Assembly (NCBI GenBank): GCA_012719125.1
Contig: JAAYAY010000324.1
Span: 47,196 to 111,195, forward strand
Direction of reading: 5' to 3'
From: Planctomycetaceae bacterium
Lineage (GTDB): Bacteria; Planctomycetota; Planctomycetia; Pirellulales; Thermoguttaceae
DNA: 64,000 bases
Positions 1 to 8,489 of the stretch are shown piece by piece. The notes under the pieces are model-generated. The model made no database searches. It was given only the letters and a program-made list of their open reading frames with translations, and had not been told where the DNA came from. A program made the translations under genes and the position numbers. The first letter of the stretch is position 1. Each line of letters begins with the position of its first letter.

Positions 1-677
1 CCGTAGCGCTCGTAATACTTGGCCGCTTCTTCGGGAGTGAGGACACGTTCCAGCGTGTTGATGAACTGCATCGCCAAGCCGGCATCCTCCGCCGGCGGAG
101 GAGACTGCTCCAGGAACTTGGCGAAGTCTTCCATGAACGCGAGGATTTCTTCCCTCTTGGCCGATCTCAGCTTCTGGAACCGGCGGATGAATTCGTCGAC
201 CTTCACGAGCCGGACCAGGGAACCGTAGCCGGCCGCTTCGAGTTCGGCAGGCATGGCCGCTCGCTTCGTCTTCGCCGCAGCGACTTCCGCCTGATCCAGC
301 AGGCCCAGGCCGGCGAGCTTGTACTGAACTGCTTCGCTTGCTTGTCCCTCCGGCGGCTTGGCGGCCAGAATCCGGTCGCTTGCCGCAACGACCGTGTTGC
401 CGATCTTGGCTACGAACGCCCGCATGGACTCCGGATCGCGAGCGGGCGGTTCTTCCTGGGCCAGCCCCTCGAGAAACGCAAACAGTTCGCTCGGCGTCCC
501 TTCCGGGATGGGAAACATCTCGGGTTTGGGTTCGGGCTTGGGGGCTGCAGCGGCCTTCACCTCCTCTGCCGGGGGCTCCTTGGCGACACTCCCGTTCGAA
601 CAGCCGACACAGAACACCGTCAGACCGAGCAACGCCACAGCGATAAGACGACGCAGACCACGTTCGTTCACTCTCAC
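1..677 (-). CDS. Putative lipoprotein, 3' end outside window
   Basis: The minus strand is open from a GTG at 677 to the window edge, so the C-terminus is missing. The N-terminus has a short basic stretch, a hydrophobic segment and a Cys in the context CVGC near residue 21, which suggests a lipoprotein signal with an imperfect lipobox. A Pro/Glu/Ala-rich linker and a helical domain follow. GTG at 677 is preferred over the in-frame GTG at 671 because a GAGGAG motif lies 8 bases upstream. Secreted planctomycete proteins of this shape often continue into a thioredoxin-like domain, but that part is not visible, so the function is left open. Confidence 0.7.
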   Translation of the reverse strand, partial: MRVNERGLRRLIAVALLGLTVFCVGCSNGSVAKEPPAEEVKAAAAPKPEPKPEMFPIPEGTPSELFAFLEGLAQEEPPARDPESMRAFVAKIGNTVVAASDRILAAKPPEGQASEAVQYKLAGLGLLDQAEVAAAKTKRAAMPAELEAAGYGSLVRLVKVDEFIRRFQKLRSAKREEILAFMEDFAKFLEQSPPPAEDAGLAMQFINTLERVLTPEEAAKYYERY

Positions 678-1078
678 AAAACAGTCTCCTCAAACATCGG
701 GAAGTGGAGGCCTCAACCGGCTCGTACCACGCTAGCGGATCGACTCGGGCGGTACAACCTCAAGTGGCACGTGCGCCGCCGCCCAGGGACAAGTCCCCAC
801 CTGCCATGAGCAACTCCTGACGCGAACTGACGTCCAAGCGCCAGCAGACAGCCGGCTCAGGATCGTCGAATCAAGGACTGTCATATAGTCGCCTTTCGCT
901 TCGCGAAAGCAGCGACACTTTCGCGGAGCGAAAGACGACAGTGCTCTCCTCGGCAAGCCTTAGGGGATTGTCGCGTCCTTCTCGATCCCGGCAAGCCTGT
1001 TCTCTTGTCTAACGAGCCGCTTACCGCCGAGTGAGTGGTGTCGGACACCTCGTCAGGATGGGCGACGCAGGCGACGCG
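678..1078. other. Intergenic region with hairpin repeat
   Basis: This 400-base gap between the partial lipoprotein and the LOG-family gene holds no convincing gene. Its one clear structure is the GTCGCC hairpin repeat at 888-939. A short minus-strand reading frame crossing the repeat has no ribosome-binding site and was not accepted. Confidence 0.5.
888..939. repeat. GTCGCC hairpin repeat, copy 1
   Basis: A near-palindromic element of about 52 bases starts GTCGCCTTTCGC and ends in the inverted form GCGAAAGACGAC, with TTTCGC/GCGAAA motifs repeated inside it. A second full copy lies at 49911-49962 and a half copy at 60632-60665, all in intergenic DNA. Copy number and shape suggest a dispersed REP or MITE-like element. 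Confidence 0.75.
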
Positions 1079-1921
1079 TCATTTCGCGTGGAACGCGGTA
1101 ATGATATCCCAAGCTTCCTGGGCGGTTTCTGCGAAACTGATCAGGTTAAGATCACGATCGTCGATCGTTCCTTCGTCGGCCAGATGCTGGAAGTTGATCA
1201 CATTCTGCCAGAACTCGCGGCCGAACATGATCACGGGCACGTCCTGCATGCGGCCCGTCTGTCTCAGGGTCAAGGTGTCGAACAGTTCGTCGAGCGTGCC
1301 GAAACCGCCGGGAAACACGACCAACCCTTTGGCACGAAGCAGAAAATGCAGCTTGCGGATGGCGAAGTAGTGGAACTGGAAGCAGAGTTCCGGTGTGATG
1401 TAGGGATTGGGGCGTTGCTCCATCGGCAACTTGATGTTGAGACCAATTGATTTGGCGCCCACGTCGTAGGCTCCGCGGTTCCCGGCCTCCATGATCCCCG
1501 GCCCGCCGCCGGTTACGATCACGTAGTCGCACTTGCCGTCCTTCTGGCAGGTGGTTGAGACAAGCCGTCCGAACTCGCGAGCCACGTCGTAGAAGTGGCT
1601 CTTGGCCAGCAGCCGCTCCGCCCTGGCAACATCCCGCCGGCGCTGCGGATCGTTGGGCTTGCCTGCCAACCGGGCCTTGGCCTCTTCGAGCCTCTTTTCG
1701 GCCGCCGCTCGTTCGACAATCCGCGTCCCGCCAAAAACCACGATGGTTGAGGCCACGTTCTGCTCTTCGAAGGCCATTTCCGGCTTGAGCAGTTCGAGTT
1801 CCATCCGGGCCGGCCGCAAACGGGGATCCGAAAGGAAATCGATATCCTTGTAGGCCAGCCGATAACTGGGGGACTGCAGGATCCGTTCGATGTTTCTTGC
1901 CGTCTCCTGGTCGTGACTCAT
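1079..1921 (-). CDS. LOG-family Rossmann-fold protein
   Basis: A 280-residue protein of the TIGR00730/LOG family. The two family signatures are clear: GGGPGIMEAGNRGA at about residues 138-151 and PGGFGTLDE at 204-212, which form the nucleotide-phosphate site. Characterised LOG proteins cleave nucleoside 5'-monophosphates to free base and ribose 5-phosphate; the substrate here is not known. The N-terminus is about 60 residues longer than minimal LOG proteins and includes a charged helical insert at residues 70-105. ATG at 1921 is chosen over the GTG two codons upstream because AGGAG sits 9 bases before it. The protein is probably cytosolic. Confidence 0.85.
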   Translation of the reverse strand: MSHDQETARNIERILQSPSYRLAYKDIDFLSDPRLRPARMELELLKPEMAFEEQNVASTIVVFGGTRIVERAAAEKRLEEAKARLAGKPNDPQRRRDVARAERLLAKSHFYDVAREFGRLVSTTCQKDGKCDYVIVTGGGPGIMEAGNRGAYDVGAKSIGLNIKLPMEQRPNPYITPELCFQFHYFAIRKLHFLLRAKGLVVFPGGFGTLDELFDTLTLRQTGRMQDVPVIMFGREFWQNVINFQHLADEGTIDDRDLNLISFAETAQEAWDIITAFHAK

Positions 1922-1994
1922 CCGCACGCACTCCTGTGTCTGGTGATATCTCGTTCGAATCTGCGAATCCTGCCAACCCTTCTATCCGCCCACC

Positions 1995-2882
1995 TCAGCC
2001 CACTATCGTGCCAAATATCGTCTCGGCCAGCCAACGCCAATGGACAATCCAGACTAGCGAGCCCAGACCCAGCCAGGCCACCGGCGGCACGCGACGCCAC
2101 GGAGCATGCAGCCGGCCCGCGATCCTCGATGCGAGGGCAAGCAGGATCGTGGTTCCGCCCACGGCGACCGCCGCCTGCCAGCCAAGCATGGCTCCTGCCA
2201 GTGCCGACGACCAAATCAGGTCGGGCTTCTGATCCCGTTCGAGCAGCCACCAGCCGATCAAGCCCATGACGGCTCCTGCCGAGAGTCCGGCCAGGGCGTC
2301 TACGAGCCCGGGGACGGGGCCGGTGGTGAGTATGCCGGCCGGCTGGGGATGCAGATGAGGCCAGACCAGCGATCCGACGACCGCCACGATCATGCCGGGC
2401 AGGAAGAGCCGTGGAGGCACCTGGTGGCCGTCATAGCGAATCAGGGAGGCAGCGAGTAGCGTGCAGAGCAGCAGCAGGTGCCAGCCCATGGTGCCCGCCA
2501 GTTGCCAGAGCGTGAGTTCGGGAAAGATGAACCCGTCGACGACGGGCAGCGGTCGTACCGGGAGATTTCCGCCCAGCGTTGCCCCTTCGGTAAACGCGAT
2601 CAGCAAGAACAGGGCCGCGGTGACTGCCTCCACGAGCGGATAACGGAGCGGTATCCAGGTGCGACAGTCGCGGCAGCGACCGGCGAGCATGATCCATCCG
2701 AACACGGGCACGTTGTCGTGCCAGCGGATCGGATGCCGGCACTGCGGGCAATGAGAACCCGGATAGCTGAGGCTCAGTCCTGCCGGAAGCCGATAAACCA
2801 CCACGTTCAGGAAACTGCCTACCGCACCCCCCACGGCGGCCATCCAGAATGCGGCAATCCACATGAAGGCCGATTCGCTCAT
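1995..2882 (-). CDS. Prepilin peptidase, A24 family, divergent
   Basis: A 295-residue polytopic membrane protein. The N-terminal half is the classic bacterial prepilin peptidase/methyltransferase domain: a GSFLNVVVYRLP motif, then two CxxC pairs (HCPQCRHP and GRCRDCRTW) that would bind zinc, then LRYPLVEAVTA. The enzyme class cleaves and N-methylates type IV pilin or pseudopilin leaders at the inner membrane. The C-terminal half is hydrophobic and keeps one Asp (RYDGHQVP) where the first catalytic Asp is expected, but the canonical GxGD motif is not evident. ATG at 2882 lies 23 bases after the stop of the upstream lipoprotein gene, suggesting an operon. No strong Shine-Dalgarno site is visible. 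Confidence 0.85.
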   Translation of the reverse strand: MSESAFMWIAAFWMAAVGGAVGSFLNVVVYRLPAGLSLSYPGSHCPQCRHPIRWHDNVPVFGWIMLAGRCRDCRTWIPLRYPLVEAVTAALFLLIAFTEGATLGGNLPVRPLPVVDGFIFPELTLWQLAGTMGWHLLLLCTLLAASLIRYDGHQVPPRLFLPGMIVAVVGSLVWPHLHPQPAGILTTGPVPGLVDALAGLSAGAVMGLIGWWLLERDQKPDLIWSSALAGAMLGWQAAVAVGGTTILLALASRIAGRLHAPWRRVPPVAWLGLGSLVWIVHWRWLAETIFGTIVG

Positions 2883-2905
2883 GCTGTGTCCGTCTGTTCT
2901 GTCGG

Positions 2906-4165
2906 CTACCAGGGACGATCGGGAGACCACACGGGGCGCTGCCGGGCGGGAGGTTCCGATTTCGGCGCCGGTTTCGGAACAGGTCGTACCTCCTGGCGGT
3001 CGACGTCCGGGGCCGGCTCTCGACGGCTTTGGAGTTTTGCCTCCTGTGCCGGCGGATCGGAACGAAGCGTCTCGCGAGGCGCCGAAACGGTCCGGAACGG
3101 TGATTTGGTTGTGCCAGGAGGAGCTTCCGACGTCCCCGCTTCACGATCGTCACCGGCCAGTTCGCGAGTCTGGGGAATGGCAGGAGACAGTTTCGGGGCC
3201 TCAACAACCTGTTCGTAGGGGCGGACGCGGGGCGTATCCGTGGCGATCCATCGGCCCCGCCCGCCAAGCTCGACTTCCACGATCGAATCGGTTTGCAGGT
3301 TGCGGCCGTCGCTGGTCTTGTATCGGACGAAGAGTTGGAGCTGGTCGTGCCGCGGGGGATCGCCGGGCCAAGGCAGTTCCAGGTGCAGCCCGGGCAGGTC
3401 GCCATCGCGGAACAGCTTGGCAACTTCCTCGGCCTCGAAATGCCACTGGGCATAGCGGGCCGTTTCGGCCGGTTCGGCGGGGTCGATGAGCACGACGGAA
3501 ACCTCGGCGGCATCCGCCAGCATCTGGTTCGAGCTGTCCCAGGGTTCCACCACGATCACCAGCCCGTCGTCGCCCGGCTTGTCGTCCAGGTGGAGCGTGC
3601 CGATCATCGAAGCCAGTTCGATCCGCTTGATCCGACTGCTGTCCAGAGCGACTTCTTCGGGGGGTACAACCTCGATCCGAGGATCCAGCAGAGCGGGTTC
3701 TTCGAGGCTTGCCGTGGAGACTGCCGTCCTCGACCGGCGCCGAGATCCCGAGTCGCCTGGACCAGGCAGTGGGCGGTCTGCGGGGAGGTCTGGACGCGAT
3801 CCGGTATCGGGGAGCAAGGAATCGGGGATCGCTCCGCCGGGCGTGGGCTCCGGGGGAAACTCGATGACCGGGGGACGGAACTCCCCCGGGTCGAAAGGCG
3901 GCGGGGCGTCTGATTTCGGGATCGCTCGTTTCGGACGACTTGACGCCGGTTCTTGGGCGTCGTTTTCTTCCGAGGCGGCGAGACGTTGCTTCAGATCGGA
4001 GTTCTCATCGGTGAGCGATTCCAGTTCGAACTCCATTTCCCAGAGGAGTCCGTTGAGTTGCGAGTTCTCGCGTTCGAGCGCGACCACCCGCCGTTCGCAC
4101 AGGCCCCGACAGCCGCCGGCGCAGAGGCATGACAGGCAGAGGAAAAGCAACCAATGGGATTTCAT
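2906..4165 (-). CDS. Hypothetical coiled-coil lipoprotein
   Basis: A 419-residue protein with a hydrophobic leader and the lipobox-like LCAGGC, so probably lipid-anchored outside the cytoplasmic membrane. Residues about 26-70 are a heptad-like coiled coil (LERENSQLNGLL...). A long Pro/Asp/Arg-rich linker follows, then a globular region from about 165 to 290 rich in beta-type sequence and a basic Pro-rich tail. No known domain is recognised. It lies just upstream of the prepilin peptidase gene in the same orientation. The start has GAGGG four bases upstream. Confidence 0.75.
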   Translation of the reverse strand: MKSHWLLFLCLSCLCAGGCRGLCERRVVALERENSQLNGLLWEMEFELESLTDENSDLKQRLAASEENDAQEPASSRPKRAIPKSDAPPPFDPGEFRPPVIEFPPEPTPGGAIPDSLLPDTGSRPDLPADRPLPGPGDSGSRRRSRTAVSTASLEEPALLDPRIEVVPPEEVALDSSRIKRIELASMIGTLHLDDKPGDDGLVIVVEPWDSSNQMLADAAEVSVVLIDPAEPAETARYAQWHFEAEEVAKLFRDGDLPGLHLELPWPGDPPRHDQLQLFVRYKTSDGRNLQTDSIVEVELGGRGRWIATDTPRVRPYEQVVEAPKLSPAIPQTRELAGDDREAGTSEAPPGTTKSPFRTVSAPRETLRSDPPAQEAKLQSRREPAPDVDRQEVRPVPKPAPKSEPPARQRPVWSPDRPW

Positions 4166-4389
4166 TTTGCCCTCGCAGGCACAGAGCGGAGAACCGCGTC
4201 TACTCGCGATTCCCGCTCGCCCGGTTCTGCGGTGAAGCAGATGCCGGCGGCCTGAACCGCGAGCCCCCCTGAGAGCAAAACCGCGTCCGTGCGTCGATCA
4301 ATCCTTGCTATGCGGATCGGCCGGGAGAACTCTCCGGGCGATCCTCGGCGACGACGCCATCCCTGCACCGTCGCATCCGCTTGTCTTCT

Positions 4390-4980
4390 CTACTCTTTGA
4401 CAACCCGTTCGATCACTTCGTCGATGAGGCCGTAAGCGCAAGCCTCGTCGGCCGACATGAAGCGATCGCGATCGGTATCCTTCTCGATCTCGGCCAAGCT
4501 CCGACCCGTGTGCTTGATGAGGATGCCGTTGAGTTTGTCCTTGATCTTTCTGAACTCCTTGGCATGGATCATGATGTCTTCGGCCGTTCCCTCCATCCCG
4601 GCCATCGGCTGATGGATCATGATCCTCGAATTCGGCAGAGCCTTGCGTTTCCCCGGCGCTCCCGCGGTGAGCAGAACCGCTCCCATCGACGCGCACTGGC
4701 CGACACAGTAGGTCGCCACGTCGCAGGTGATGAATTGCATGGTATCGTAGATCGCCAGACCCGCCGTGACCGCCCCGCCCGGAGAGTTGATGTAAAGATG
4801 GACGTCGGCTTTCGGATCCTCGGACTGCAGGAAGAGCAACTGGGCCACGATCGCGTTGGCCACTTCGTCGTTGACTCCCGTACCCAGGAACACGATGCGA
4901 TCCTTCAACAGGCGACTGTAGATGTCCATCGCCCGTTCTTCGCGACCGCTTTTCTCGATGACGTATGGGATCAACGGCAT
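4390..4980 (-). CDS. clpP: ATP-dependent Clp protease proteolytic subunit
   Basis: A 196-residue ClpP with the full catalytic triad: Ser98 in CASMGA, His123 in MIHQP and Asp172 in DTDRDRF. Length and spacing match E. coli ClpP. It forms the tetradecameric chamber that degrades proteins unfolded by ClpX or ClpA/C-type ATPases. It lies 115 bases downstream of a second clpP and, further upstream, trigger factor, the usual tig-clpP order. The two ClpPs differ enough that a heteromeric or two-complex arrangement is possible, as in other phyla with two ClpPs. Confidence 0.96.
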   Translation of the reverse strand: MPLIPYVIEKSGREERAMDIYSRLLKDRIVFLGTGVNDEVANAIVAQLLFLQSEDPKADVHLYINSPGGAVTAGLAIYDTMQFITCDVATYCVGQCASMGAVLLTAGAPGKRKALPNSRIMIHQPMAGMEGTAEDIMIHAKEFRKIKDKLNGILIKHTGRSLAEIEKDTDRDRFMSADEACAYGLIDEVIERVVKE

Positions 4981-5095
4981 GGATTTCTTCGCTCCCTATG
5001 GTTGAGATCACCCGATGGCCGGCCGGCTGGTTGGATCTGGAGGAGTGCGTTTCCGGATTGGAGCCGGAGACAGACGACCCTTCTTCGTTCGGCCT

Positions 5096-5731
5096 TCAAT
5101 CGTCCTCGTCGTCGGCGTCCGCAGCAGACACCGTCTTGGTCAGCAGATCGTCGACGAGGCCGTATGCCTTGGCCTCTTCGGCGGTCATGTAGTAGTCGCG
5201 GTCCGTATCCTTGGCGATCACTTCCAGAGGTTTTCCCGTGTGTTGGGAAAGAATCTGGTTGAGCGTATCCCGCGTCTTCAGGATCTGCTCGGCCTGAATC
5301 TCGATATCGGAGACCTGCCCGCCGACGTTTCCGTAAGGCTGGTGAATCATGACCTTGGCATGGGGCAGAATGAAGCGTTTCCCTTTTGCCCCGCCGGCCA
5401 ATAACACGGCGCCGCCGCTGGCCGCCTGGCCCACGCAATAGGTTGCCACAGGACAGGAGAGGATCTGCATCGTATCGTAGATCGCCAACGTAGCGTTCAC
5501 GCTTCCGCCGGGCGAATTGATGTAGAAATGGATATCCTTGCGGCGATTCTCGCTCTGCAAGTACAGCAATTTCATCACCAGTTCGTTGGCGTTCTCGTCA
5601 ACGATCACACCCTGGAGAAAGATGATGCGATTCTCCAGCAGCAGATCGCCCAAGGTCATCTGACGCTGCCGCTGGTATTCTCGGTAACTTGCCATCGGGT
5701 CGACCGGCAGCGGATGAAAAAGACGGCTCAT
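5096..5731 (-). CDS. clpP: Second ClpP protease subunit
   Basis: A 211-residue ClpP with Ser105 (QAASGGA), His130 (MIHQPYG) and Asp179 (DTDRDYY), so it should be active. Compared with its neighbour it has a longer N-terminus (about 13 residues before MASYREYQR) and an acidic C-terminal tail (ADADDEDD). The AASGGA serine context and the QPYGNVGGQ handle-helix entry resemble the cyanobacterial/actinobacterial second ClpP type. It lies between tig and the other clpP on the same strand. Confidence 0.95.
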   Translation of the reverse strand: MSRLFHPLPVDPMASYREYQRQRQMTLGDLLLENRIIFLQGVIVDENANELVMKLLYLQSENRRKDIHFYINSPGGSVNATLAIYDTMQILSCPVATYCVGQAASGGAVLLAGGAKGKRFILPHAKVMIHQPYGNVGGQVSDIEIQAEQILKTRDTLNQILSQHTGKPLEVIAKDTDRDYYMTAEEAKAYGLVDDLLTKTVSAADADDEDD

Positions 5732-5926
5732 GTCAGCTCCGACGTGATCTTGGGGATGTTTGTCTATCGGGAAGCGATTTCACATGGTTGGGCTAGAGAC
5801 TTTAGCGCAAACGGCCAATTTGCACAAGAGCGCATCGGGCCGGGACGGGAAAAGAACGACCCGGCCGGGGCAACCGACCCGACTGCCTCAGATTTGGAGA
5901 GACTCGACCCCGCTAAGTGGGGGAAT

Positions 5927-7450
5927 CTAGCTCTCCTCTTTGGCTTCCTCCGGCTCGCTTTCAGCCCGGGCCTCGGGGATCTCGGATTCCTCCTCGCCAC
6001 CTCCCGCCGCCCGATTGATCGCGGTCGAATCGGGATGACCCAACTCGTACGGCACTTCGGTGAACGTTGCCTCGGCCAAGATCAAGTCGATCACCTTGCG
6101 TTCGATGATCTGATTCCGCAAGGCGTCCATCGTGCCGCTCTTCTCAAGTCGCGACCGGACTCGGCGCGGCGTCTCTCCGCTTTGCATGGCGATCAGGGCG
6201 ATCTCGGCGTCGTAATCCGCCTCATCCGCGTCGATGTCCTGGTCCTCGGCGATCCGTTCGAGAATGAAGTGTTCCTTCAAGGCCCGCGCCGTTTCCACGC
6301 GGCTGTTCTGACGCAGTTGATTCTCGTACGAGCGGATCTCATCCTCGCCGAAGCCGCTACGCTGCAATTCCATCACAGCCCGGTTCATTTCTCGCTCGCT
6401 CTGCCGCTCCAGCAGGCCGGGTGGCAGGTCCCAGTCGGCGGCCACCGTCAGAGCTGCTGTCACCTGCTCCCGTGCGCGGCGGTGCTGCTGGTACTCCAGT
6501 TGGCGTTTGAGGTTATCGCGAACGGCATCGCGCAGATCGGCTTCCGACTCGAAGTCGCCAATCTTGGCGAGAAAAGCCGGAGTCAACTCGGGAAGCTCCA
6601 GGCGTTTGACTTCGAGAATCTCGAATTCTGCCGTGACGGCCTCGCCTCGCAGGGCCCGGTTCGGGGCGTCGTCGGTCAGCGTCGCCTCCGCCGATACCTT
6701 GTCGCCCGCTTTTGCCCCCTCCATCAACTTGTCGAAACCCTCGATGGTGCCGTCGCGGAAACTCAAGGACGAACGAATCCGGATGACCTCCTCTTCCGCA
6801 CTCGAGAGCGTCTGCCCACTGTGGACGAAAGACAGGTTCGTGACGATGTAGTCGCCAGGGGAGGCCGGTCCGTCCTTCGGCGCCAATTGGCCGTAACGCG
6901 CCAGCACCTGCTCGAATTCCTGATCGACGTCGGCTTCGCTGAATTCCCGCACCGGGCGTTCGATCTTCAAACCTCTCCATTGGGGGACCTCGAACTCCGG
7001 CCGGACTTCAAGATCGAATTCGAACGTCATCGGGCCCTCGTCAGGCAACTGGACGGCCTCGAAGTCGAAATCCGGCTCGCTGATCGGCGACAGTTTCTCC
7101 GAGTCGCTGATCTGGCCGATGCTGTCCATCAACAGGGAGCTCTTCACCCGATCCGCAACGTCTTTGCGGAAGCGGGTTTCGATCAACTTGCGGGGAGCCC
7201 GGCCGGGTCGGAAGCCGGGTACCTGCGCGGACGTCATTAACTCGCTGAACTCCTTGTCGAAGTACCGTTCGATATCCTCGCGCGGAATGCTCACCGTCAC
7301 ATGGCGCTCACAAGCACTTCGAGCGTCGATCTTCACTTCCAGGCCAAGCGAAACCTTCTCTTCGGATTCCTCTTGATCCGTGTTTTCCTCAACGGCGACA
7401 TCCTCTGCAGAGGGGAGAGAGTCGTTCTCGGGGCGATCGGTTTCGGCCAT
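5927..7450 (-). CDS. tig: Trigger factor, ribosome-associated chaperone
   Basis: A 507-residue trigger factor. The N-terminal ribosome-binding domain carries the signature GFRPGRAPRKLIE (the usual form is GFRxGxxP). A PPIase-like FKBP domain follows (around GDYIVTNLSF and DGTIEGFDKLMEGAKAGD), then the long helical C-terminal chaperone domain. It is longer than the usual 430-450 residues because of an acidic N-terminal extension of about 35 residues and a Glu-rich tail. ATG at 7450 is used because extending further would run through the tRNA gene. It heads the tig-clpP-clpP cluster. Confidence 0.95.
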   Translation of the reverse strand: MAETDRPENDSLPSAEDVAVEENTDQEESEEKVSLGLEVKIDARSACERHVTVSIPREDIERYFDKEFSELMTSAQVPGFRPGRAPRKLIETRFRKDVADRVKSSLLMDSIGQISDSEKLSPISEPDFDFEAVQLPDEGPMTFEFDLEVRPEFEVPQWRGLKIERPVREFSEADVDQEFEQVLARYGQLAPKDGPASPGDYIVTNLSFVHSGQTLSSAEEEVIRIRSSLSFRDGTIEGFDKLMEGAKAGDKVSAEATLTDDAPNRALRGEAVTAEFEILEVKRLELPELTPAFLAKIGDFESEADLRDAVRDNLKRQLEYQQHRRAREQVTAALTVAADWDLPPGLLERQSEREMNRAVMELQRSGFGEDEIRSYENQLRQNSRVETARALKEHFILERIAEDQDIDADEADYDAEIALIAMQSGETPRRVRSRLEKSGTMDALRNQIIERKVIDLILAEATFTEVPYELGHPDSTAINRAAGGGEEESEIPEARAESEPEEAKEES

Positions 7451-7495
7451 ACCTGCGTACTTTGCGGAAAAAGGCTGCCTCAAAGAAATAGAAAG

Positions 7496-7568
7496 AGCGG
7501 GTGATGGGAATCGAACCCACGACAACAACGTTGGCAACGTTGTGCTCTGCCAGCTGAGCTACACCCGC
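7496..7568 (-). tRNA. tRNA-Gly (GCC)
   Basis: Read on the minus strand, a full cloverleaf is visible: 7-bp acceptor stem GCGGGTG/CACCCGC, D-arm with GCTCAGCTGGCAGAGC, anticodon stem CAACG/CGTTG around the loop TTGCCAA (anticodon GCC), and T-arm with GGTTCGATTCC. The length is 73 bases with discriminator T and no encoded CCA. It lies 45 bases upstream of the trigger factor start, on the same strand. Confidence 0.97.
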
Positions 7569-7958
7569 AACGGTTGAGCCCTGCACCTTCAACCCCAGGG
7601 AAGGCACAAAGACCCTGAAAAATCGAATTATAAGACTCCCCCGCAAGCATTCAAGGGGTTGGGGCCGTCCCCCGTAGTAGAGCGTATGGCAGGGGGATCG
7701 TCAATGGCTCTCGTCAGAGACCCACGGGCCGAGCTTCCCTGGGAACGCCTTCAAGGTGACAATTTGCCACGTTTCCCCTCTTGTTTCGGCCGGTTGCTTC
7801 CTGATCCTTTCTCGAATCGCTCTTGCCTGCACAAAACCGCTACAACCGTAAGCACTTGCAGCCGGGCAAGTTGCCGGCTATCATGCAGCCAACTTCGCGA
7901 CTCGTGGCCGTTTTCGCCAGTTCAATCTGACCTCCGCTCATCGAAAGTCGCCGATTCG
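7569..7958. other. Intergenic region between tRNA-Gly and FHA gene
   Basis: About 390 bases between divergent features. An open frame continues upstream of the FHA start but has no domain-like sequence and no good start. I see no RNA gene or strong repeat. Promoters for the tRNA/tig side and the FHA gene must lie here. Confidence 0.4.
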
Positions 7959-8489
7959 ATGCATGCGACCCTGGTCGTCGTCGGCGGCAAAGCCGACAAA
8001 CGACAACTCAACCTCGAGCTTCCGGTCATCCTCGGACGGAGCCGGCAAGCAGATCTGACCATCGTTCACTCGCTCATCAGTCGCACGCATTGCGAACTGT
8101 GTGAGCAGAACGGTGCGGTCCTGCTCCGCGACCTGGGATCTCTGAATGGGACCTTCTGCGGGGACCGCAGGATTCAGTCCGTGCTGCTCATGCCCAACGA
8201 TCGGTTCTCGATCGGCCCTCTGACCTTTGAAATCCGGTACGAATCCGGTCTCGGTGCTCGGAAAAGAGGCGGAGCAGGAGACGTTCGGGGGGCTTCCGGG
8301 ACACCGATTGAGCTGGCTGAGCCCATTGAGTCCGGCCCCGTCGAACTGGACGAAGCGGCCGAAATCTCCGGCCTGTTTGACGCACCCACCTCCCAGGCTC
8401 GACGCGACGGCTCCCGGGAGGAGGCAGACGCCTCGACCGGTGACGTCTCGAGTTCTAATCCCCGATTGCGGTCGAGGGATCCTCAATGA
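7959..8489 (+). CDS. FHA-domain protein
   Basis: A 176-residue protein. Residues 1-90 form a forkhead-associated domain with the hallmark motifs GRSRQADLTI, SRTHCEL and LGSLNGTF, which bind phosphothreonine peptides. The remaining 85 residues are low-complexity (Pro/Ser/Glu/Asp). ATG at 7959 places the FHA beta-strand 1 (HATLVVVGG) at the N-terminus as expected. Its 3' end overlaps the convergent fliM gene by 35 bases. Planctomycetes have many Ser/Thr kinases, so a phospho-dependent signalling role is likely, but the partner is unknown. Confidence 0.85.
   Translation: MHATLVVVGGKADKRQLNLELPVILGRSRQADLTIVHSLISRTHCELCEQNGAVLLRDLGSLNGTFCGDRRIQSVLLMPNDRFSIGPLTFEIRYESGLGARKRGGAGDVRGASGTPIELAEPIESGPVELDEAAEISGLFDAPTSQARRDGSREEADASTGDVSSSNPRLRSRDPQ

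Noticed and set aside
732..956. 74-residue minus-strand frame
   Set aside because: It runs through the GTCGCC hairpin repeat, has no ribosome site, and does not resemble any protein.
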